From: an uncultured Oscillospiraceae bacterium
GTDB taxonomy: Bacteria; Bacillota; Clostridia; Oscillospirales; Ruminococcaceae
Direction: 5' to 3'
DNA: 13,289 bases
Assembly: GCA_958427155.1 (NCBI GenBank)
Contig: CAUABB010000021.1
Span: 1-13,289 of the forward strand
Positions 7,029 to 13,289 of the stretch are shown piece by piece (within the stretch, counting starts at the first letter, position 1; every line of letters starts with the position of its first letter). The position numbers and the translations under genes are program-made. The notes beneath the pieces are model-generated. The model was given only the letters and a program-made list of their open reading frames with translations, was not told the DNA's origin and searched no databases.

Positions 7029-7457
7029 TCAAAGATACTCTCTAAGCCGCTTTATATTGTTCTGTTCAAAAGAGATGACCTCACCCGCAAGTTTTTTGAC
7101 AGTATCAGAGGTGTCCGGATAACAACTCAGCGCCTTTTTCGCCTCGGAAACCCCCATAGCGCTTCCCTTAATCATCATTCGAGCAACTTCCTGCGGCGTA
7201 TGAGCGGCTGCTGCATTTATCCGGGTCATGCCGCTCGCCATCAGTTTTGTGAAAAAATTTTCCTCCGCCGGACTTTCCCGATTTTCATAAATCTGTCTTT
7301 TAGCTTTGGTGTTCAAAGAAGCGTAACCCTCCATTTGAGTAATCAAATCGCCTCTCAATTTTGTATTTCCAACCGACTTAAGAAGAACATTGATGTTTTC
7401 TTCTCCCATTTTAGTATCCTGATAAATTTTGTTCAAAAGTTCTATATCACGTTTCAT
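7029..7457 (-). CDS. Small all-helical protein of unknown function (ferritin-like/four-helix type)
   Basis: A 142-residue soluble protein predicted to be almost entirely helical. It starts MKRDIELLNKIYQDTKMG and ends SFEQNNIKRLREYL, with four amphipathic stretches separated by short turns, as in four-helix bundles. The ends and length resemble a small family I associate with Clostridia, sometimes grouped near DUF2383 or ferritin-like proteins; this is from memory and unverified. A pair of EXXH metal-ligand motifs is not obvious. ATG at 7457 is chosen because GAGGTGA lies five bases upstream; the GTG at 7466 is part of that Shine-Dalgarno sequence. It has its own terminator and is divergent from the nucleoside hydrolase, so it is likely monocistronic. 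No function is proposed. Confidence 0.75.
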   Translation of the reverse strand: MKRDIELLNKIYQDTKMGEENINVLLKSVGNTKLRGDLITQMEGYASLNTKAKRQIYENRESPAEENFFTKLMASGMTRINAAAAHTPQEVARMMIKGSAMGVSEAKKALSCYPDTSDTVKKLAGEVISFEQNNIKRLREYL

Positions 7458-7514
7458 CGTTATCACCTCAAAAGTAGTATCTGCATTTTTGGCCAGAATA
7501 TGTTATAAGAGCGC

Positions 7515-7543
7515 TTGTACCGAGCTAAAAAAGGAAGTATAAT
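7515..7543 (+). promoter_or_regulatory. Sigma-A promoter of the nucleoside hydrolase gene
   Basis: TTGTAC (7515-7520) and a perfect TATAAT (7538-7543) are separated by 17 bases. Initiation near 7550 gives a leader of about 44 bases. No equally good promoter was found for the divergent gene in the same gap. Confidence 0.65.
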
Positions 7544-7593
7544 AGAGATGATTTTTTAAATTAACAAGCTCCATATACGGGAGAATTGCAGAG

Positions 7594-8484
7594 ATGGAAA
7601 AAATATTGCTGGATACAGATATCGGCGGTGACATTGATGACGCAATCTGCCTTGCCTATTTATTAACAGAACCGCGGTGTGATCTGCTTGGTGTCACCAC
7701 GGTTTGCGGGGAATCCGAAAAAAGAGCGGCTGTCGCAGACGCTATCTGCACCGCTTCAGGAAAAACTGTTCCGATTATGGCGGGGCTGGATAAGCCTTTG
7801 CAACCAATTCCATTTTATCCTGTTCCAGAAGGGGCTCATGCGTTGGATCGCTGGCCACACCGCACCTATAAAATGGGAAACGCTGCTGCTTTTCTCTACC
7901 AAAAAATAAAAGAAAATCCAAATGAAGTTATATTAATTGGAATCGGCAGTATGACAAATATAGCGACATTATTTCTTTCCTTTCCAGACGCTTCCAACCT
8001 TTTAAAAGGGCTTTATGTAATGAACGGCTATTTTAGCAGTCGACCATTGCCGGAACCCTGTTATAACTGGAATTCGTGGGCCGATCCGCTGGCATCTAAA
8101 ATTGTATTTTCTTCAGCTGTCGCCACACACAGAGTTATTCCTCTTGAAGTAACCGAAACGCTTACCGCTGACGCGAATTTAGTTAAAACTCTTTTAACGG
8201 TGAAAGATGAGCGGATGAAAGCTGTCCTTGATTTTGGAACTTCCTGGCTGAAAAACAGCGGAAAATTGACGTTTCACGATCCTTTGGCAGCGGTTTCAGT
8301 TTTTTATCCGAACATTTGTAGCTTTCAAAAAGGGACGGTTCAGGTAGAAACCACACAAGAAAACAATATGGGAGGAACCTTGTTCACCCCGAATCCAAAC
8401 GGCAATTTAGAAATTGCGAGAACCGTTGACCGCGAACAATTTTATCATATTTTATCAACCGCTCTGCACAATGGAATTCAGTAA
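7594..8484 (+). CDS. Nucleoside hydrolase (inosine/uridine-preferring hydrolase superfamily)
   Basis: A 296-residue cytoplasmic hydrolase expected to cleave the N-glycosidic bond of a ribonucleoside or related N-riboside, giving base and sugar. The calcium-binding N-terminal signature DTDIGGDIDD spans residues 7-16. The C-terminal HD pair in LTFHDPLAA (H228, D229) and the central NxxxDP-type segment NWNSWADPLA (158-167) are also present. Length fits the family. Two pocket positions differ from classical enzymes: the Asn of the GN motif after the second strand is Glu40 (CGES), and the Glu of the usual EFN/EWN motif is Asn158. Substrate preference may therefore be unusual. GGGAG lies ten bases before the ATG. 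It is first in a rightward series with an EamA permease and a glycosidase, but a separate promoter is possible for each. Confidence 0.88.
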   Translation: MEKILLDTDIGGDIDDAICLAYLLTEPRCDLLGVTTVCGESEKRAAVADAICTASGKTVPIMAGLDKPLQPIPFYPVPEGAHALDRWPHRTYKMGNAAAFLYQKIKENPNEVILIGIGSMTNIATLFLSFPDASNLLKGLYVMNGYFSSRPLPEPCYNWNSWADPLASKIVFSSAVATHRVIPLEVTETLTADANLVKTLLTVKDERMKAVLDFGTSWLKNSGKLTFHDPLAAVSVFYPNICSFQKGTVQVETTQENNMGGTLFTPNPNGNLEIARTVDREQFYHILSTALHNGIQ

Positions 8485-8501
8485 CCCTTGAGGAAATAAA
8501 T

Positions 8502-8530
8502 GCCCCATGACTTGATAGGGGCTGTCCCCC
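8502..8530 (+). other. Mutually exclusive hairpins in the nucleoside hydrolase-EamA gap
   Basis: GGGG at 8518-8521 can pair upstream with CCCC in GCCCC (8502-8506; five pairs with GGGGC at 8518-8522) or downstream with CCCC at 8526-8529 around a CTGT loop. The two structures share one strand and exclude each other. No U-tract follows, so this is not a standard terminator. It may be a leader or mRNA-stability structure, or chance. Confidence 0.3.
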
Positions 8531-8536
8531 AAACTA

Positions 8537-8565
8537 TTTAACCCAACAGTATTTAATTTTAAAAT
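8537..8565 (+). promoter_or_regulatory. Weak candidate promoter of the EamA gene
   Basis: TTTAAC (8537-8542) and TAAAAT (8560-8565) are separated by 17 bases. The -10 is good and the -35 poor. Initiation would fall near 8572, about 20 bases before the ATG at 8592. Read-through from the nucleoside hydrolase is the alternative, as no clear terminator separates the genes. Confidence 0.35.
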
Positions 8566-8591
8566 GTTCAAAACAAATAATTCAACTTGAA

Positions 8592-9542
8592 ATGGGGTTT
8601 ATACTTTTGAAGGCAGAATCTTTTTTTCAAAAAACACTCGGTATCTTTTTAATCGCCGTTTTGTGCACCTTGCTTTGGGGAAGCGCCTTTCCTGGTGTAA
8701 AAATAGGATACGAGCTTTTTCAAATCGCAACGGATGATCTTTCTTCTAAGATTCTTTTCGCGGGATGTCGGTTTGGTCTTGCGGGTGTTTTCACCTTGAT
8801 TTACGCGGTAATCTCCAATCGTAGGTTTGTTTATCCCACGCGGCGGAATATCGGCGGCATCACCCTGGTGGGACTGGTTCAGACCACCCTGCAATATATT
8901 TTTTTCTACATCGGGTTAAGTTATACGACCGGGGTAAAGGGATCTATTTTAAACGCCACTTCAACCTTTATGATTGTCATCCTGGCGCATTTCATCTACA
9001 AAAACGACCGAATTACCGTTAAAAAAGCGGTAGGCTGTCTGCTGGGTTTCGCGGGTGTTATCCTTGTCAATCTGGGAAGTGGCGGTTTTGAAGGATTCTC
9101 CCTGATGGGGGAAGGTTCTATTTTAATGTCTGCGCTTACTTTTGCGTTCGGGTCCATTATCAGCAAAAATGTTGCGTCAAAGGGCGAACCCGCCACCATT
9201 ACCGCCTATCAATTAATGATCGGCGGAGGCGTTTTGATTCTAATCGGGCTTGTTTTCGGCGGGCGGCTTACCGTTCCGGGAATCGAAGCGTTTCTCCTCT
9301 TTCTTTATCTCGCTCTCCTTTCATCGGTCGCTTTCGCTCTGTGGGCAACCCTTTTAAAGTACAATCCTGTCGGCAAAATCAGCGTTTACAACTTTTTAAC
9401 CCCCGTTTTCGGAAGTCTCCTATCTGTTATATTCCTCCCCGATCAGGGGTTTAACATCAACATCATCTTCGCTTTGATTCTGGCCTGCGCGGGAATTATT
9501 CTGGTAAATCTAAACCGTTCCCCCAAGGTTCACTCTTCTTAA
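8592..9542 (+). CDS. EamA/DMT superfamily permease
   Basis: A 316-residue membrane protein with about ten hydrophobic helices arranged as two EamA repeats. The first repeat carries the typical LLWGSAFPGVKIG (residues 27-39), and the second begins around residue 175 after the GSGGFEG loop. Such carriers move small metabolites (amino acids, sugars, nucleosides) across the cytoplasmic membrane, often outward. The start is uncertain. ATG at 8592 has no ribosome binding site, whereas an in-frame TTG at 8607 has GGGG nine bases upstream and would shorten the protein by five residues. It lies between the nucleoside hydrolase and a glycosidase-like gene on the same strand. A role in moving their substrates or products is possible but unproven. 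Confidence 0.88.
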   Translation: MGFILLKAESFFQKTLGIFLIAVLCTLLWGSAFPGVKIGYELFQIATDDLSSKILFAGCRFGLAGVFTLIYAVISNRRFVYPTRRNIGGITLVGLVQTTLQYIFFYIGLSYTTGVKGSILNATSTFMIVILAHFIYKNDRITVKKAVGCLLGFAGVILVNLGSGGFEGFSLMGEGSILMSALTFAFGSIISKNVASKGEPATITAYQLMIGGGVLILIGLVFGGRLTVPGIEAFLLFLYLALLSSVAFALWATLLKYNPVGKISVYNFLTPVFGSLLSVIFLPDQGFNINIIFALILACAGIILVNLNRSPKVHSS

Positions 9543-9558
9543 ACCCTTATTGTAAAAT
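9529..9558 (+). promoter_or_regulatory. Candidate promoter of the second glycosidase gene
   Basis: TTCACT (9529-9534, inside the end of the EamA gene) and TAAAAT (9553-9558) are separated by 18 bases. Initiation near 9565 would fall within the hairpin at 9560-9579. Four and five of six positions match, so this is a moderate candidate. Confidence 0.35.
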
Positions 9559-9559
9559 A

Positions 9560-9579
9560 CGCCGGATTTTCATCCGGCG
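9560..9579 (+). other. GC-rich hairpin before the second glycosidase gene
   Basis: CGCCGGAT (9560-9567) pairs perfectly with ATCCGGCG (9572-9579) around a TTTC loop. The plus strand continues ATAAAAAGAGG with no T-tract, so it is not a classical rightward terminator. It ends seven bases before the GAGGTG ribosome binding site. It could protect the 3' end of the EamA message, attenuate, or shape the next gene's leader. Confidence 0.5.
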
Positions 9580-9596
9580 ATAAAAAGAGGTGCGTT

Positions 9597-10853
9597 ATGA
9601 GTCTTACCAACTTAACAATCAATGATGACAAATTTTACATCAACGGAAAACCAACCTACAGCGAATTTCCAGATTCTCCTTGCAGCGGACTGCTGTTAAA
9701 CGCCCGCCTTATACAAGGTGTTTTTGACGATCAGGCGGATCCTTCCCGTTTCAGCCGTTTTGGCCGTTCCTTTGATCCCGAACGGAATACCGATGAGCTG
9801 ATCGCTGCTCTTCCACAGTGGTACGAGGCTGGAATGCGCGGATTCACTGTTGGATTTCAAGGGGGTGGTCCCTGCTTTACAATTGATTCCCGCACGATTG
9901 AAAACAATCCTTTTTCCGAGGACGGACTAAAGATTGATCCCGCTTATTTAAGCCGGATGGAACGACTTTTAAAGGCCGCTGACTCCATTGGAATGGTGGC
10001 AATTGTAAGTTATTTTTACATGGCTCAATGCCGTTTTTTCAAAGATGACGAGGCGGTCAAAAACGCTGTTTCGTCCGCTTCTAGATGGTTAAAACAAACC
10101 GGTCTGAAAAATATCATTATTGAAGTGGAAAATGAATATGACATTGAAGGATTTCCGCGTCCAACTATTTTGACCAAGCCGGAGGGTATCATAGAGTTAA
10201 TGCAGCTCGCGCGCGAAGAATCCGGAGGGCTCCCCTGTGGTTGCAGCGGTACTGGTGGTCACTTCAATTTTGACATTGCAAAGGCTTCGGATGTTATTTT
10301 AATTCACGGAAACGGCCTCTCTTCACAGGAATATTACCAGCTGATTCAAAAAGCGAAAGCGGTTCAGCCCGCCCGTCCCATTGTCTGCAATGAAGATTCG
10401 CCCGCGATCAGCCGGATTGACTTAGCTGTGCGGGAAGGGACTTCCTGGGGATATTACAACGGAATGACCAAACAGGAACCGCCGGCTGACTGGACGATCA
10501 CTGCCGGAGCGGATGCCTTCTTCGCCGAGCGGATGTCTATTGCCTGCGGCAAAGAACCCATTTCCACTCCCCGCCCCCAAAAGCTTTGCCTGCAGGGACT
10601 TGAGCCCAGCGAAAGGCTGGACGGAAAGGCCTGGATTTCTCTTTCCTCCCTTTATCCCGAATTAATCGAACGGGTTGATTTCTTCCGCAACGGTAAATTA
10701 ATTGACAGGACCTATGAAGAGCCTTTTTTGGTGAATTACCAGTATACCTGGCTCCATTCTCCCGTGTTAAATGTAAAGCCGGGCGAAATTTTTTCCGCTT
10801 CCGTTTATTTTAGAGATGGAACCTCCCAAATCATCGAAAAGACAGTGGAGTAA
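9597..10853 (+). CDS. Intracellular TIM-barrel glycosidase-like protein with C-terminal beta domain
   Basis: A 418-residue protein without a signal peptide (it starts MSLTNLTINDDKFYINGKPT). Residues 1-320 look like a clan GH-A type barrel: a YEAGMRGFTVGFQGGGP strand-loop (76-92), the acid/base site IIIEVENEYD (173-182, E180 after Asn179) and a second catalytic Glu in PIVCNED (261-267, E266). SWGYYNG (283-289) resembles the last barrel strand with a substrate-stacking Trp/Tyr. Residues about 330-418 form a beta-rich domain with RVDFFRNGKLIDRTYEEPF, typical of Ig-like or sugar-binding C-terminal domains. The family was not recognised with confidence, and the substrate is unknown. A GAGG-type site six bases before the ATG sets the start. 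It follows the EamA gene after 54 bases and ends at a 20-bp terminator. A catalytic role is inferred from the two Glu sites. Confidence 0.68.
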   Translation: MSLTNLTINDDKFYINGKPTYSEFPDSPCSGLLLNARLIQGVFDDQADPSRFSRFGRSFDPERNTDELIAALPQWYEAGMRGFTVGFQGGGPCFTIDSRTIENNPFSEDGLKIDPAYLSRMERLLKAADSIGMVAIVSYFYMAQCRFFKDDEAVKNAVSSASRWLKQTGLKNIIIEVENEYDIEGFPRPTILTKPEGIIELMQLAREESGGLPCGCSGTGGHFNFDIAKASDVILIHGNGLSSQEYYQLIQKAKAVQPARPIVCNEDSPAISRIDLAVREGTSWGYYNGMTKQEPPADWTITAGADAFFAERMSIACGKEPISTPRPQKLCLQGLEPSERLDGKAWISLSSLYPELIERVDFFRNGKLIDRTYEEPFLVNYQYTWLHSPVLNVKPGEIFSASVYFRDGTSQIIEKTVE

Positions 10854-10894
10854 AAAACCGGCGGATCCAACCTAGTTGGATCCGCCGGTTTTTT
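10852..10894. terminator. Bidirectional intrinsic terminator with 20-bp perfect stem
   Basis: Arms 10852-10871 and 10875-10894 are perfectly complementary around a CTA loop. The centre is GC-rich (CCGGCGGATCC), with six A's at the left and six T's at the right, so either strand ends in a U-run. The left arm begins inside the stop codon of the glycosidase gene. It also ends rnr transcripts from the right. Confidence 0.93.
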
Positions 10895-10913
10895 CGGTGC
10901 ATTCCAAAACACA

Positions 10914-13031
10914 TCAGGATATTTCCTCTTTCAGGGAAAAGTCTATCTGTCCGCTATTGACATCAGACGACGTACAGATTACCGTAATACAATCACCAAC
11001 TCGGTAACGACGGCCAGTTCCCTGATCTTTTAATTCAAAATATCCATCAAACTCATAAGGACCTCCGGGAAGATCTTCGATTCGGACCAACCCTTCAATT
11101 GTATTGGGAAGTTCTACAAAGAAACCGTTTGATATAACTCCGCTGATCAATCCTTCAAATGTTTCGCCTATATGATTTTTCATATATTCCGCTTTATAAC
11201 AGTCCTCACAGGAACGTTCGATCCGGACTGACTGAAGTTCCTTAAGGGTAGACTGATAAGCCGCCGCATGAACAAGCCTGTGAAAGTGTTTCGTAACACC
11301 TGCTGAATTTTTTTGGACGAGAAATTCACTCATAATCCTATGGATCATCAGGTCGGGATAACGGCGAATCGGAGAAGTAAAATGAGCATAATTTTCAAGA
11401 GCAAGACCATAGTGTCCCAGCGGGCTCTCGCTGTATTTGGCTTTCGCCATAGCACGAAGCACCTGATTGTTCACAATGCTATAAACCGGGGTCTCCTTTG
11501 CCTTTTCCAGAATTTCTGCCATCCGCTTTGGACGAATTCCATGCTGGACACCGCTGACTGAAATGCCCAAAAGATGAAGGACTTCCGCTAATCCTTCCAA
11601 TTTTTCATCCGGAGGATTTTCATGGACTCGGTAAACAAAGGGAATGTTCTCCTGCCTCGCGAAAGTGGCCGCAGCCTGGTTAGCAGCCAACATAAACTCT
11701 TCAATCATCCGCTCAGAAAAGCCTCGCGTCCTTGGCCTTACATCAACAGCCACATCATTTTTATCTACAACAATTTTACTTTCTACGGTTTCAATTTCCG
11801 GAGCCCCTCTTTTCCTACGGTTTAAAAGCAACTTTTCTGCGAGCTCTTTCATTAGAGAAATCTCCGGTAAAACCTCTTTGTATTTAACCGCAATCTCCTC
11901 AGAAGCTGATCCAGCTATCAAGTTATTTACTTCTGCATAAACGCCCTTTACCCGGGAGCGAATTACAGATTTGCGAAACTCAAATTTTTTCATCTCAGCA
12001 TTGGAATTAAAGGTCATAAAGGCTGAAAAAGCCAAGCGATCTTCCTCTGGATTCAGCGAGCAGATTCCGTTTGAAAGCTCTTTAGGGAGCATCGGAATCA
12101 CTCTGTTTGCATAGTAAATACTAGTTCCCCGCGCGAAAGCTTCCCTGTCCAATGCAGAGCCGGAACGGACATAATGTGAAACATCTGCAATATGAACGCC
12201 GAGCAGATAATCTTCATTTCCTTCCTTTACAAGAGAGACTGCGTCATCCAGGTCCTTGGAATCCGCTCCGTCAATTGTGAAAATAGGCTTCTCGCGCAAG
12301 TCGAGTCTCCCCTGAAAATCGCGCTCTGAAATTCCTCGTTTCTCAAGAAACTTTGCCTCATCCGAAACAGAAAAAGGGAAAGACGGCGTAATCCCTTCCA
12401 ACTCCAATACGGCTGCCGCACAAGCCGCCGCGCTGTCAGCGCTTCCAAAAGACGCAAGCACCTGTGCTTTATGCTCACTGTGACGATTCCCCCGCTTAAC
12501 AACTTTCGCTAAAACTTTCTGTCCGACCGTCACGCTGCTGCTTCTCGTGAGTTCAATCGGAGATTTAGTAAAACTATCAGGTCTTACCCAAAATCTTCCG
12601 TCTTCGTAAATTACCACTCCTGTGAACTCTCCGGGACCATATGAGACAATAAAACGCACCTCGCCTTCTGGAGAATCACCCCGAGGCGCCCGCAAAGGCT
12701 TTATAAAAACAAGATCGTCCGGCAAGGCCCCTTTCAAAAATTTCCCGGGAACAAAAACTTCCCGCTGATCGGAAATCCGCTCAGCGAATCCAAACGTTTT
12801 CTGAATACGGGTAATCCGCGCCGCGTAAAGTCCTAAAGCGCTAGGAGACTTATACCGTTCTCCCTGACGGATAACTTCTGCGTTTTTTACCATCTGTTCT
12901 AGTGCAGCAGAAAACCGTTTGGAATCCACCTGTTTGTTTTTTATTTTTGCCGCAAGTTCTTTTGCCCTAAGGCCATTTTTCCCATATCTGGAAAGAACCT
13001 GCAAAATACGCTTTTGAATGGTATAATTCAT
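10914..13031 (-). CDS. rnr: Ribonuclease R (3'-5' exoribonuclease, RNase II family)
   Basis: A 705-residue processive exoribonuclease that degrades structured RNA and takes part in quality control with tmRNA-SmpB. The order is an N-terminal winged-helix domain (residues 5-60), cold-shock/OB domains (about 65-200), the RNB catalytic domain (about 240-570) and a C-terminal S1 domain (621-701). The metal-binding acids D254, D260, D262 and D263 in TIDGADSKDLDDAV have the same spacing as in E. coli RNase R. HFTSPIRRYPDL (550-561) is the second hallmark. ATG at 13031 is preferred because AGAGGAAG lies five bases upstream; a longer reading frame to 13115 would start inside a hairpin. It lacks a long basic tail, as is common in Firmicutes. 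It follows secG, the usual clostridial order, but smpB is not next; a convergent glycosidase gene is. Confidence 0.96.
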   Translation of the reverse strand: MNYTIQKRILQVLSRYGKNGLRAKELAAKIKNKQVDSKRFSAALEQMVKNAEVIRQGERYKSPSALGLYAARITRIQKTFGFAERISDQREVFVPGKFLKGALPDDLVFIKPLRAPRGDSPEGEVRFIVSYGPGEFTGVVIYEDGRFWVRPDSFTKSPIELTRSSSVTVGQKVLAKVVKRGNRHSEHKAQVLASFGSADSAAACAAAVLELEGITPSFPFSVSDEAKFLEKRGISERDFQGRLDLREKPIFTIDGADSKDLDDAVSLVKEGNEDYLLGVHIADVSHYVRSGSALDREAFARGTSIYYANRVIPMLPKELSNGICSLNPEEDRLAFSAFMTFNSNAEMKKFEFRKSVIRSRVKGVYAEVNNLIAGSASEEIAVKYKEVLPEISLMKELAEKLLLNRRKRGAPEIETVESKIVVDKNDVAVDVRPRTRGFSERMIEEFMLAANQAAATFARQENIPFVYRVHENPPDEKLEGLAEVLHLLGISVSGVQHGIRPKRMAEILEKAKETPVYSIVNNQVLRAMAKAKYSESPLGHYGLALENYAHFTSPIRRYPDLMIHRIMSEFLVQKNSAGVTKHFHRLVHAAAYQSTLKELQSVRIERSCEDCYKAEYMKNHIGETFEGLISGVISNGFFVELPNTIEGLVRIEDLPGGPYEFDGYFELKDQGTGRRYRVGDCITVICTSSDVNSGQIDFSLKEEIS

Positions 13032-13094
13032 GAGATCTTCCTCTTTTACTTTACTGTATCTACGGCCGATTCTTTTATGATTCCCTGATATCCA

Positions 13095-13128
13095 AAAAAG
13101 TCCCTGCGTAAACACACAGGGACTTTTT
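13095..13128 (-). terminator. Intrinsic terminator/attenuator between secG and rnr
   Basis: AAAAAGTCCCTG (13095-13106) pairs perfectly over 12 bases with CAGGGACTTTTT (13117-13128) around a ten-base loop. On the minus strand the stem is followed by a run of T's (TTTTTTGG). It begins nine bases after the secG stop and 64 bases before the rnr start. It should at least partly separate the two genes, or limit read-through into rnr. No convincing rnr promoter was found in 13032-13094. Confidence 0.8.
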
Positions 13129-13136
13129 ACCAGTTC

Positions 13137-13289
13137 TTATTTGAAGAAAACCGATACAAAATTAACCGCCAACGTCAACACAAAAAAAGCGACTGCTGAA
13201 ATTTTTGTCAGCTTAATCAAAATTGCTTCACTGGTTTTTCCACGGCCTCTCATATCATATTCCATACCGCCTGAAATAGAACTTGATAA
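13137..13289 (-). CDS. secG: Preprotein translocase subunit SecG, C-terminal part
   Basis: The last 50 codons of a gene that enters from the right edge, ending in TAA at 13139-13137. The visible part has the SecG pattern: a Ser/Gly-rich linker (LSSSISGGMEYDMRGRGKTS), a short amphipathic segment (EAILIKLTKISA), then a terminal membrane helix (VAFFVLTLAVNFVSVFF) ending in Lys. SecG is the small accessory subunit of the SecYEG protein-export channel. Position directly upstream of rnr supports the call. The N-terminal helix is outside the window. Confidence 0.85.
   Translation of the reverse strand, partial: LSSSISGGMEYDMRGRGKTSEAILIKLTKISAVAFFVLTLAVNFVSVFFK

Noticed and set aside
8512..8540. 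TTGATA...TATTTA as a promoter before the EamA gene
   Set aside because: The -35 is good, but the -10 matches only three of six positions and the spacer is occupied by the GC hairpin.
13032..13115. 28-residue N-terminal extension of RNase R
   Set aside because: It would begin inside the secG-rnr terminator hairpin, and the ATG at 13031 has a strong ribosome binding site and the expected winged-helix start.
1..13289. CRISPR array, tRNA/rRNA, phage or defence cluster
   Set aside because: No regularly spaced repeats, cloverleaf sequences, integrases, nucleases of defence type or phage structural genes were found on either strand.

Overview
The window looks like chromosome from a low-to-medium GC Firmicute, most likely a clostridial (Oscillospiraceae-like) gut or fermentative anaerobe. 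The grounds are strong AAGGAGG-type ribosome binding sites, sigma-A promoters with 17-base spacers, U-tracted hairpin terminators, a UPF0340/YwlG gene, a small helical protein of a type I associate with Clostridia, and a secG-rnr pair at the right edge. No phage, transposase, integrase, CRISPR, rRNA or tRNA is visible. It reads as an ordinary metabolic and accessory region, not an obvious new defence or mobile system.

Layout. (1) 1-721, minus: the N-terminal 240 residues of a signal-less TIM-barrel glycosidase that runs off the left edge. (2) 722-960: a divergent, AT-rich control region with two promoters and several palindromes. (3) 961-4153, plus: an MFS permease, a MATE efflux pump and a YbjQ-family protein, each with its own promoter, closed by a strong bidirectional terminator at 4161-4197. 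(4) 6934-4218, minus: an operon of UPF0340 protein, short-chain dehydrogenase and hexokinase-like kinase. (5) 7457-7029, minus: a monocistronic small helical protein with its own terminator. (6) 7594-10853, plus: a nucleoside hydrolase, an EamA/DMT permease and a second signal-less glycosidase-like protein, ending in a 20-bp bidirectional terminator. (7) 13289-10914, minus: the 3' end of secG, a hairpin, then complete rnr (RNase R).

How the genes may work together. The two glycosidase-like enzymes lack signal peptides, so they should act in the cytoplasm on imported glycosides. The divergent MFS permease beside the first, and the EamA permease just ahead of the second, are reasonable partners (substrate in or product out). 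The hexokinase-like protein could phosphorylate released hexose, and the nucleoside hydrolase frees bases and sugar from N-ribosides. This salvage theme is an inference from gene families and proximity; no substrate can be read from the sequence.

The points most worth a second look are the divergent operator region, the unclassified intracellular glycosidase at 9597-10853, the hexokinase with Ser in place of the phosphate-1 Asp, the nucleoside hydrolase with altered pocket residues, alternative hairpins and leader structures in short intergenic gaps, and the absence of smpB after rnr.
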